Source: Rouxiella aceris (GTDB lineage: Bacteria; Pseudomonadota; Gammaproteobacteria; Enterobacterales; Enterobacteriaceae). From it: a stretch of DNA of 64,000 nucleotides. Below the pieces are notes generated by a model. It was given only the letters and a program-made list of their open reading frames with translations. It did no database searches and was not told the DNA's origin. Of the stretch, positions 45,728 to 54,400 are shown one piece after another (within the stretch, counting starts at the first letter, position 1; each line of letters opens with the position of its first letter). Made by a program: the position numbers and the translations under genes. Where the stretch lies: contig NZ_JAADJU010000007.1 in the NCBI RefSeq assembly GCF_012933545.1, positions 1 to 64,000 of the forward strand. The letters are read 5' to 3'.

Positions 45728-46078
45728 TCACGCCGCTTTTACCGCGCGGATTTTTTTATCTCCGGTCGCTTCATTACCACTGTTGTCAACCTCGGCGTGC
45801 TCTGCGGTCTCGACGGCAACTGTTGCCGCAGTACCCGGCGCTTCCGGCAACTTGCTGGTACGCAGGATATGCTGGAGGCCATCTTTTTGCTCAGCGAGGA
45901 AAAGCGCAATGTTTTCCGCCTGTGCTTCATCAAGGGCAAGCTCGCTCTGCAACAACCAGTCGGTAAAGGCTTCCGCCATATCGAGCATTTTGTCGTAGGC
46001 ATCTGCTTCTTTTTTGCTGGCAAAAGTCATTTTTTCTTCACCTTTTCTGACAACAACAAATTTTGTTTCAACAGCCAT
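45728..46078 (-). CDS. yebG: DNA-damage-inducible protein YebG
   Basis: 116 residues beginning MAVETKFVVVRKGEEKMTFA and continuing SKKEADAYDKMLD, nearly the E. coli YebG start. The acidic tail is about 20 residues longer than in E. coli (96). AAGGAG precedes the start and a LexA box overlaps the promoter. Function is unknown; it is one of the small late SOS proteins. Confidence 0.93.
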   Translation of the reverse strand: MAVETKFVVVRKGEEKMTFASKKEADAYDKMLDMAEAFTDWLLQSELALDEAQAENIALFLAEQKDGLQHILRTSKLPEAPGTAATVAVETAEHAEVDNSGNEATGDKKIRAVKAA

Positions 46079-46091
46079 GATCTACTCCTTA

Positions 46092-46111
46092 TACTGTAAT
46101 TACATACAGCA
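46092..46111. promoter_or_regulatory. LexA box of yebG
   Basis: TACTGTAATTACATACAGCA retains the CTGT-N8-ACAG core, 14 bases upstream of the yebG start. One flanking base departs from consensus. Confidence 0.9.
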
Positions 46112-46535
46112 TACCAGTATCGGCAGCAGGATGCTGCATTCGTTGTAAAAAATAAATGTATTTCTTAAAGGAGACATTTTCCATTGTCACCCTGTTTGGC
46201 GACCTATACTTAAGTCAAACCCGCTTGCCCGGTTGTGCCGGGAGTCGGTGCCTATTTTCTGCGTTATTTGCCTTATTGCGGCCGTATCTGGCGGCGAGGT
46301 GCGGTTTTTTTGTGCTTTATTGCAGGCCCGGAAGCGCAATGAAGGCGGCATGAACGGTCATAAAATCATCAACATATTGATTCATATGAAAAAAGGGGAC
46401 ACAAATCTAAACAAAATAAATTATTGAGTAGAGACCTAAAAAGCCATATATTGGCCGCGTTTTATTCATGGCCATTATTTTTCAATTTAATTATTCAACT
46501 GCGGCGTTCTCGGCAACCCCAGTTGTAGGAGTGAT
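46112..46535. other. Intergenic region upstream of dat
   Basis: About 420 bases between yebG and dat. Short plus-strand frames here have no ribosome site or recognisable product. The last 150 bases are AT-rich and should contain the dat-ddc promoter; no operator was recognised. Confidence 0.4.
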
Positions 46536-47921
46536 ATGATGACGGATGAAGTCCGTATTGATACTTTAGGTGCAAATTCATTAAATGGAAACAATGAAAC
46601 CTATTTAGCAAGACAAGCTGAATTTGAATCGAACGTAAGGAGTTATCCACGTAAGTTGCCATTTGCTATTGCTCAAGCCCATGGTGTTTGGATAACCGAT
46701 GTTGAAAATAATCAATATCTTGATTGCCTGGCCGGTGCGGGAACGCTGGCGCTTGGTCATAATCATCCCGACGTATTGCAAAGCATCCAAAATGTCATTA
46801 CTAGCGGCTTGCCGTTACATACACTGGATCTGACAACGCCGTTGAAAGATCAGTTCTCAGCTTACCTGCTCTCGTTACTGCCAGGGCAAGGCAAAGAGTA
46901 CTGTCTCCAGTTTACTGGTCCTTCCGGCGCAGATGCCGTTGAAGCAGCCCTCAAGCTGGCAAAAAAATACACCGGCCGTTCTGGCGTGATCAGCTTCTCC
47001 GGCGGCTATCACGGTATGACGCACGGTGCGCTGGCGGTGACCGGCAACCTGTCACCAAAAGAAGCCGTTAACGGCATGATGCCAGAAGTGCAGTTTATGC
47101 CTTATCCGCATTTGTACCGCTGCCCATTGGGTATTGGCGGTGAAGCCGGGGTCAAGGCATTAACCTACTATTTTGAAAACCTGATTAATGACGTGGAAAG
47201 TGGCGTACGCAAACCTGCGGCAGTCATTCTGGAAGCGGTTCAGGGTGAAGGCGGCGTTAACCCGGCGCCAATCGAGTGGTTGCAGCGCATTCGCAAAGTG
47301 ACACAAGAACACGGCATTATGCTGATTATCGACGAAGTTCAGGCTGGTTTTGCCCGTACCGGCAAACTGTTTGCCTTTGAACACGCCGGTATCGAGCCAG
47401 ATATTATCGTGATGTCAAAAGCTGTTGGCGGTGGTTTGCCTTTGGCCGTATTGGGTATCAAGAAACAGTTTGATGCCTGGGCACCTGGTCACCATACCGG
47501 TACCTTCCGTGGTAACCAATTGGCGATGGCCACCGGCCTGACAACCTTAAAACATCTGAAAGATAACAAGATTGCCGATAAAGTTGCCGCCCAGGGCGAG
47601 TGGCTGAAAGGCAAACTGGCCGAGTTGCAAAAACGCTATCCGGTCATTGGCAATGTGCGCGGTCTGGGTTTGATGATCGGCATGGAAATTGTCAAGCCTT
47701 ACGAAGCGGCAGACCATATGGGTTGCTACCCGGCTGATGGTCAGTTATCTGCCCTGTTGCAGAAAAAATGCTTCGAAGCTGGTCTGATCCTTGAACGTGG
47801 CGGACGTAACGGCAGTGTATTGCGCTTGTTGCCTTCGTTGCTGATCACCAACGACGAATTGAATATTTTCCTGGATAAATTTGAACACGCGCTGCTAGCC
47901 GCTGGCATCAAACCTGTCTGA
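46536..47921 (+). CDS. dat: Diaminobutyrate-2-oxoglutarate aminotransferase
   Basis: Makes L-2,4-diaminobutyrate from aspartate semialdehyde and glutamate. 461 residues, class III PLP fold: [52 protein letters not shown] and the PLP Lys in [15 protein letters not shown]. The tandem ATG at 46536/46539 follows TAGGAG. It is followed 13 bases later by ddc, the standard pairing for 1,3-diaminopropane synthesis. Confidence 0.94.
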   Translation: MMTDEVRIDTLGANSLNGNNETYLARQAEFESNVRSYPRKLPFAIAQAHGVWITDVENNQYLDCLAGAGTLALGHNHPDVLQSIQNVITSGLPLHTLDLTTPLKDQFSAYLLSLLPGQGKEYCLQFTGPSGADAVEAALKLAKKYTGRSGVISFSGGYHGMTHGALAVTGNLSPKEAVNGMMPEVQFMPYPHLYRCPLGIGGEAGVKALTYYFENLINDVESGVRKPAAVILEAVQGEGGVNPAPIEWLQRIRKVTQEHGIMLIIDEVQAGFARTGKLFAFEHAGIEPDIIVMSKAVGGGLPLAVLGIKKQFDAWAPGHHTGTFRGNQLAMATGLTTLKHLKDNKIADKVAAQGEWLKGKLAELQKRYPVIGNVRGLGLMIGMEIVKPYEAADHMGCYPADGQLSALLQKKCFEAGLILERGGRNGSVLRLLPSLLITNDELNIFLDKFEHALLAAGIKPV

Positions 47922-47934
47922 GTGGAGAGCATTG

Positions 47935-49407
47935 ATGTCCGAGTTAAACCCGATTCTGGCGGCCTCAGCGCAAAGCACTGAGGCATACCAGCAAGCGATC
48001 GCCCAGAGTAGCCAGGCGGTAGTGCAATGGCTGCAACAACCTGAGATGTATCAGGGAAAAACCGTTGCCGAACTGCGTGAACGCATTACGCTGGATTTCA
48101 ATCCGCAAGGCCTGGGCAACCAGGTGGCGATTGAACGTGCGATTGAATACTTTTTAAAAGACAGCCTGTCGGTACATCACCCACAGTGCGTCGCGCATTT
48201 GCATTGCCCAAGCCTGGTGGTCAGCCAGGCTGCCGAGGTTTTGATCAACGCCAGTAACCAAAGTATGGACTCCTGGGATCAAAGCCCGTCGGCGACCATT
48301 ATTGAGATGAAGCTGATCGAATGGTTGCGTAGCCAGGTAGGCTATCAGCCTGGCGATGCCGGGGTGTTCACCAGCGGTGGCACCCAGAGTAACCTGATGG
48401 GCTTGATGTTGGCGCGCGACGCCTTCTTTGCTCGCCAGGGACACTCTATCCAGCAAGATGGGCTGGTGGGTAACCTGAAAAAGATTAAAGTATTATGTTC
48501 GGAAAACGCCCATTTCTCGGTGCAGAAGAACATGGCTTTGCTGGGTCTGGGTTATCAGTCGGTCACATTGGTGAAAACCGATCGCTTTGCGCGCATGGAT
48601 GTTAACGATTTAGCCGAAAAACTGGCGCAATCGAAAGCCAATGGTGAGCAGGTGCTGGCCATTGTCGCCACGGCGGGTACCACCGATGCCGGTGCTATCG
48701 ATCCTCTGCGGGCTATTGCCGCACTGGCGGCCGAATATCAGATCTGGTTGCACGTTGATGCTGCCTGGGGTGGCGCTTTATTGCTGTCCGAGAAGTATCG
48801 CGATTATCTGGACGGCATTGAATTGGTGGATTCCATTACTCTGGACTTCCATAAGCAATTCTTCCAGACCATCAGCTGCGGCGCTTTCCTGTTAAAAGAA
48901 GCCCGTCACTATGAGCTGATGCGTTATCAGGCGGCTTATCTGAACTCTGAGTTTGATGAAGCGCAAGGTGTACCAAACCTGGTGTCGAAATCGTTGCAAA
49001 CCACCCGCCGTTTTGATGCGTTAAAACTGTGGATGGGGCTGGAAGCCCTGGGGCAAAAGCAATACGCCGAGATCATCGATCACGGTGTTACGCTGGCGCA
49101 ACAGGTGGCGCACTTTGTTGCCGAGCAGCCGTCCCTGGAGTTGGTGATGCAGCCGCAGTTGGCCAGCGTACTCTTCCGTTATCGTCCGGCGCAGTTGGCG
49201 ACGGGTAGCGATGAGGCCGTGGCGTTGCTTAACCAGCGTATTGGTGATGCTCTGCTGGCGTCCGGTCGTGCCAATGTCGGTGTTACCGAGTTTAATGGCA
49301 TTACCTGCCTGAAGCTGACGCTGCTGAACCCAACGGTCAGCCTGGACGATGTCAAAGTCTTGCTGGCTCTGGTTGACAGCACCGGGCAACAGTTGCTGAA
49401 CGCGTAA
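47935..49407 (+). CDS. ddc: L-2,4-diaminobutyrate decarboxylase
   Basis: Decarboxylates diaminobutyrate to 1,3-diaminopropane, a precursor of norspermidine and some siderophores. 490 residues, group II PLP decarboxylase: GVFTSGGTQSNLMGL, ATAGTTDAGAID, HVDAAWGGALLLS, and the PLP Lys in TLDFHKQFFQTISCGAF. ATG at 47935 after GGAGAG. With dat it forms a two-gene operon ended by the hairpin at 49585. Confidence 0.94.
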   Translation: MSELNPILAASAQSTEAYQQAIAQSSQAVVQWLQQPEMYQGKTVAELRERITLDFNPQGLGNQVAIERAIEYFLKDSLSVHHPQCVAHLHCPSLVVSQAAEVLINASNQSMDSWDQSPSATIIEMKLIEWLRSQVGYQPGDAGVFTSGGTQSNLMGLMLARDAFFARQGHSIQQDGLVGNLKKIKVLCSENAHFSVQKNMALLGLGYQSVTLVKTDRFARMDVNDLAEKLAQSKANGEQVLAIVATAGTTDAGAIDPLRAIAALAAEYQIWLHVDAAWGGALLLSEKYRDYLDGIELVDSITLDFHKQFFQTISCGAFLLKEARHYELMRYQAAYLNSEFDEAQGVPNLVSKSLQTTRRFDALKLWMGLEALGQKQYAEIIDHGVTLAQQVAHFVAEQPSLELVMQPQLASVLFRYRPAQLATGSDEAVALLNQRIGDALLASGRANVGVTEFNGITCLKLTLLNPTVSLDDVKVLLALVDSTGQQLLNA

Positions 49408-49424
49408 CAACGCCGTTGCTTGCA

Positions 49425-49454
49425 AAGCCGATAACCTTTAGGGGTTATTGGTTT
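49425..49454 (+). repeat. First of two related stem-loops after ddc
   Basis: AAGCCGATAACC pairs with GGTTATTGGTTT (12 bp, two G-T pairs). It lacks a T tract. The first 16 bases are repeated exactly at 49585. Confidence 0.5.
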
Positions 49455-49509
49455 GAGTTTACAGACAACGTTGTCTTAAAGATCGAGATACCCGGGCATA
49501 GCACACCTA

Positions 49510-49543
49510 GGGGCGCTCCGGCGGGCAAGCCCGCTACGACCCC
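49510..49543. repeat. REP-like palindrome
   Basis: GCGGGC-AA-GCCCGC at the core, with GGGG and CCCC at the outer ends and GCGCTCC/TACGA inside. Similar GC-rich, imperfectly symmetric units recur as REP elements between genes in many gamma-proteobacteria. Only one copy is seen in this window. Confidence 0.5.
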
Positions 49544-49584
49544 AACGGTGTACTCTCCCTAAAAATTGACTTTGTCAGTGTCTG

Positions 49585-49618
49585 AAGCCGATAACCTTTA
49601 CAGGTTGTCGGCTTTTTT
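49585..49618 (+). terminator. Intrinsic terminator of dat-ddc
   Basis: AAGCCGATAACCT pairs with AGGTTGTCGGCTT (one G-T) and leads into six T. It could also end the minus-strand SDR gene only weakly, since the A run on the left is short. Confidence 0.85.
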
Positions 49619-49631
49619 ATTTCCGCTGCCT

Positions 49632-50336
49632 TTACCAGGGAACCACGCGACCCAGGTAATCAAGGTAGTGTAATCCGCCACGCCCCTGATAGTTCTCCAT
49701 GGTATTGACCAGATTGGGAATGCTTTCGTCGATGGTTAAACGTGCCTGCGGCCCGCCCATATCGGTGCGTACCCAGCCGGGGGCCATGAGCAGCAAGGTT
49801 CTCGGATCGTCGCTGTGACGTGCGGCAAAACTGCGCATAAACATATTCAACGCCGCTTTACTGCCGCGATAAAGTTCGTAATGACCCACGGTGTTATTGG
49901 TAAGGCTGCCTTGCCCCGATGACATCACGCCGATAGTGCCGGTGGCTACCACCAGATGCTGAAAGGTTTCGATAACCCGCATCGGGCTTAGCGAGTTGGT
50001 GACCATCACCCGCATAAATTCGTCGGTAGTGACATCGGCTATGGTTTCATTATCGGCATTTTTGACGCCGGCGTTGATAAAAAGCAGATCAAAACGTTGT
50101 TGGCTCAGGCGGCTATGCAGCGCCGCAAGCTGCTCGGCATCGGTAATATCGAGGCTCTCAATTTGCAGCGATTGCGGATATTGTGCAGCAAGCGGGGCGA
50201 GCCGCTGTTTGGAGCCTTCGCGCCCGGTGGCGATCACCTGATAACCTCGGCCGAGATACTCTGCCACCATGGCAAAACCCAGACCACGGGTAGCGCCGAT
50301 AAGCAGGATCGTCTTTGTTGCCGCAGATGTTGGCAT
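49632..50336 (-). CDS. Short-chain dehydrogenase/reductase
   Basis: 234 residues. The Rossmann motif LLIGATRGLGFAMVAEYLGRGY (glycine-rich TGxxxGxG variant), NAGVKNADN, Ser in VMSSGQGS, and catalytic Tyr-Lys in YELYRGSKAALN. NADP(H) preference is likely from the basic residues after the first strand. Substrate unknown. Divergent from a LysR gene, with GAGG before the start. Confidence 0.88.
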   Translation of the reverse strand: MPTSAATKTILLIGATRGLGFAMVAEYLGRGYQVIATGREGSKQRLAPLAAQYPQSLQIESLDITDAEQLAALHSRLSQQRFDLLFINAGVKNADNETIADVTTDEFMRVMVTNSLSPMRVIETFQHLVVATGTIGVMSSGQGSLTNNTVGHYELYRGSKAALNMFMRSFAARHSDDPRTLLLMAPGWVRTDMGGPQARLTIDESIPNLVNTMENYQGRGGLHYLDYLGRVVPW

Positions 50337-50496
50337 GGATCATTTCCTCAAAGTTGATGGGAGCTAAAAATAATGATTGGGCTGCTCGCCTGTTTGATGG
50401 AATATACGCGTTATACGACAGGGCGGAAGACGCAGCTTATGCAGTGATAAGTTGCATGCCACGCCTGCTTCTATTTTAGCCTGAGAAAACCAACGC

Positions 50497-51432
50497 ATGA
50501 CCGATCCCGACCTCAATTTGCTGATAGCGCTCGATGTGCTGCTTGCCGAAGGCAGCGTGGTGGCGGCGGCCCGTCGCCTTGGATTGAGTACCTCGGCAAT
50601 GAGCCGGACTCTCAGTCGCCTACGTCACGTAACCGGTGACCCTTTACTGGTCAGAGCCGGGCGAGGCATGGTACTGACTCCCCATGCCGAGCAGATCCGC
50701 GCGGGCACGCAACACGTCGTTGCCGAGGCGCGATCAATGCTACGCCCCTCATCGGCAGCCCTGAATTTATCGACACTGACGCGAACTTTTACGCTACGCA
50801 CCAACGAAGGGTTTGTCGAGGCCTTTGGCGCTGTGCTGATAGCCGCTGCGGCAGCCGAGGCACCTGGCGTCTGTTTGCGTTTTGCCCCCAAGGCGGAGAA
50901 AGATGCGCACTATCTGCGAGAGGGGTTGGTGGATCTGGAGATTGGTGTGCTGGGGGAGATGGGGCCGGAAATACGCTTACAGGCGCTGTTTCGCGATCGT
51001 TTTGTTGCGGTAGTCAGAAAAGGCCATCCGCTGGACGGGCAAGCTGATATCAGTGCCAGACAGTATACGGCTTATGCTCATGTTGTGGCTTCTCGCCGCG
51101 GATCACTCACTGGTCCGGTGGATGACGCGCTGGCAGAGTCAGGATTGCAACGCCGGATTGCCGCGGTGGTACCAAGCTTTCCGGCGGCTTTAAAGGTGGC
51201 GCAGGCGTCGGATCTGCTGGCCCTGGTACCGGCCTCTTTTCTGATCAACCAGGGGGAGAATAGAGAGCAGGGGAGGTTGGCGACATTTTTTGCCTTTGAA
51301 CTCCCAATAAAAACCCCGGGTATTACCGTTTCACAGATGTGGCATCCGCGCTTTGAGGTGGATCCGGCACACCGCTGGTTGCGCCAGTTGGTGCTCAAGA
51401 TTTGCCGACAACAGTTGCCCGCGCCAGAGTGA
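50497..51432 (+). CDS. LysR-family regulator
   Basis: 311 residues. HTH NLLIALDVLLAEGSVVAAARRLGLSTSAMSRTLSRLRHVTGDPLLVRAGRG is of the NodD/SyrM-like subgroup; the effector domain follows. It is divergent from the short-chain dehydrogenase gene, its probable target. Confidence 0.88.
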   Translation: MTDPDLNLLIALDVLLAEGSVVAAARRLGLSTSAMSRTLSRLRHVTGDPLLVRAGRGMVLTPHAEQIRAGTQHVVAEARSMLRPSSAALNLSTLTRTFTLRTNEGFVEAFGAVLIAAAAAEAPGVCLRFAPKAEKDAHYLREGLVDLEIGVLGEMGPEIRLQALFRDRFVAVVRKGHPLDGQADISARQYTAYAHVVASRRGSLTGPVDDALAESGLQRRIAAVVPSFPAALKVAQASDLLALVPASFLINQGENREQGRLATFFAFELPIKTPGITVSQMWHPRFEVDPAHRWLRQLVLKICRQQLPAPE

Positions 51433-51479
51433 TTTGGCGCGGGCCGGGTAAATATTAGCGCGCCGTATTGGCAGTGAAA

Positions 51480-54400
51480 TTAATTCTCGGGGTGATCTGT
51501 ATTTTCTGGCTCCTGCTTAATGTCGATATTTTGCTGTGGTGTTTCCAGTTGCTTTATTTTTTGTATATCCAGCTCGGCGACCGGTTTGCCGGGATTGAGC
51601 ACTTTTGCCAACGCATAATAGATACCCTCATCATTACGCGGCACATTTAAAATGACTTTTAACTTTTTGTTGTGCATTTGCGCCGGATCGTAGACCAGGG
51701 CATTTTTCACGTTTTGCGCCACCAGCAGATATTTATTGGCTTGAGGTGGGATGACCGCCTCGTTGTTTAGCAAATTGCCATCGGGACCGAAACGATGCAG
51801 TATCTTTCCTGACTGATTTTTTATAATAAAATAGCACTGATTTTCCTGTGCCACCTTGGCGATAATGCCATGATATCTGCCGGTTTGGATATCTAATGAC
51901 GGGTTATAGGACGCCCCATAATCCAGCCACAGTGTTTCTCCCTGTTTGATGTGCTTTGCTCCGCTAACAATAACGGGTAACACGCCTTTCTGCTGGTTTT
52001 CACCTTTGGCATAGAGTACTGCAACATTGGCCTGGGCATAGACCTCCCCATCGCGGTACTGCGGGGTGTTGATACAGGCTACCTTATTACCATGCCCAAA
52101 GGCGCTAACCGTGGCTTTACCGACACCTCCCCCCATGTCTTCCGGCACCTCATATAAGTAGGCATTGGCATTGTAAGTTCCCACTTTCCTCATTTCTTGC
52201 GACAACGACTCCAGGCTATTATGCAGTCTGCCGCGATAAACACTCAGGAAACTGTAGGGCGGGATATCGTTTTTTGCTCTTACTTGCCGCCCAAGTTCCG
52301 GTTGCTTTTCATCCTCAAAAATTTCCAGATATTTATCCCCCATGCCGGCATAGCGGCTGTCACTGCCAGGGAGTTTACTGTCCTGTTCGGCACCGTCGGT
52401 CATAACCACTTCCCGTAACGTATTGAGTATTTCACTCTTGTTATGCTGGGGAATAGCTTTCCATAACGGACTCTCGGCCATGGAGATCTTGCTACTGTCG
52501 CCCATCACCTGCGCAGTGATACTTTTTCCTGTGGCATCAACCAGCAGGGGGGCATTATTTTCAATCTTCAGGCTGATGGGCCGGGCAGGTAAATAGCCCC
52601 GGTAGCCATCAGCTTCCAGCTTGACGGCGTTTTTCTGCTCAGCTTTGGTTATTTCCGCCGCGAGCTTCTCGGGATCCAATTCATAGTATTGTGCCAGGTG
52701 ATCACGGGAGATCTGTTTCTCGGTTAATGCATTATTATTATCAATAAACAGTTGTGCGACCTCTTCTATTTTATCTTTACCCTGCTGAATGGGATTATCT
52801 TTAAGCCACTGTTTTGCTCCTTTTGATAATTCCGGCAGGGTAGGCCTGCCGCGTAATCGCCAGAGAGCAGTGAGCAGGGAGCCATAATTGGCAATATTAT
52901 AATGGATGGCTAAATCTCCCAGCGAAATATCCAGCTGATCTAATTTGGTTTTATGCTGTAAATAAAACTGTGCAACGGATTTTACTTTTCCATATGCGCG
53001 CATCTCTCCGGCGTTATCCGTCAGCCACTGCCTGGCTTCTGCCGATAATTCAGAAAGGTTTTCTCGGTAAGAGAGTCGCGATATGGCCGAATTGAGGGTT
53101 TCATGGCCGATGCCATAGTGTCGTGACAGCTGTGAGCGACTGATATTGAGTGCTTCCAGCTCGCTCCGGTGTAGTAGATAGAGTTTGGCCAAGTCAGTGC
53201 CGCGGCCATAGCCGTGGTTTGTGGTTAACTGATGATCGTTAAACCACTGGTTTCTTTTGCGCTGTTTTTCCTTCATTGCCTGTTCTGAAAGCGCGGACAG
53301 AGTGGCGAAATGATCTTTAATGGCCGCTTCCACAGTGTCTCGTTCAAAACCGTAGTAATTTGCCAACTGTTCAAGGGTAATATCTAACCGCTGCAGCGTG
53401 GTCTTATTGGTCACATACTGCTGTGCCACGGCATTAAGTTTGTTGCTCGCCGGGATATCTTCCAGCTTATTGTCGTTAAACCACTGCTCTGCCGCATAGG
53501 ATAAAACGAAGGCAGGACGTTTGGCCGGTGCGGGTACCTCGTTATCTTGCGGGTACGGACGTTTAGCTACCGGCGGTGAAAATGACTCGTTGTGGCCTTC
53601 TACAATATAAAATGACTTATCGCTGTTTCTTTCGGCGAGCGGCATGCTTTGTACATATTGCCCATATTTCATCCGTACTTCGCTATTACTTTCCGGCAAG
53701 GTTTTTTGCGTTGCCGCTACCGTGGCAATAACGTTATGAATCGCATTAATCGCCGTGCCTTTAAGGGTAATATTCTGTTGGTAACCGAGAGTGTGCTTGC
53801 CGGTTAGCTTTGCCAGCTCCCTGGCGATATCTGCCGAGAAAGGGCTGATAACTCTGATTTCCTGATAATCACCAAGGTTGATATTATTATTTTTTAAGGC
53901 CGCCACCAGGTCGGCAGCCGGATATTGCCCGTCGCCTATTTGCAGACGTCCCGACTCATGACTCCCCGGGATTTCGACCCGATGGGCAACGATATTTAAC
54001 CGGCTTTCTCCTTTAGCGTTCACATCCCGGAAGCGATAGGCGATATTTTCCGCCATGCCGTCAATTTTTATTAATGGATACTTGGGCTGTGCTGTCGAGA
54101 TACCTAACAGGCGAGGTTCTCTGAACTGTTTTTCCAGCTCGCTATAATTTCGTCGCTGTATGCCTGAGGTTCCCGGTTGTAGCGGGTTTATTCCTCCCGC
54201 CAGGCCGATAACTCGCCCGTCGGCAGCGACGGATTTTCCGCTAAGACGAAAGCTCCGCGTAGAGGGATCGAACAGATACACCTCTTTAACGGCGTGCTCA
54301 CCTACTGTGCTGTAGCCACGGCCCGGGCTACCGTCGCGATGGGTAAAGGTAATTAGCTGAAAATTACGCTGCGACAACTCTTGCACCGTGGGCTGTTCTG

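Noticed and set aside
46156-46427. Two short plus-strand frames upstream of dat
   Set aside because: No ribosome sites, no family resemblance, and they overlap each other.
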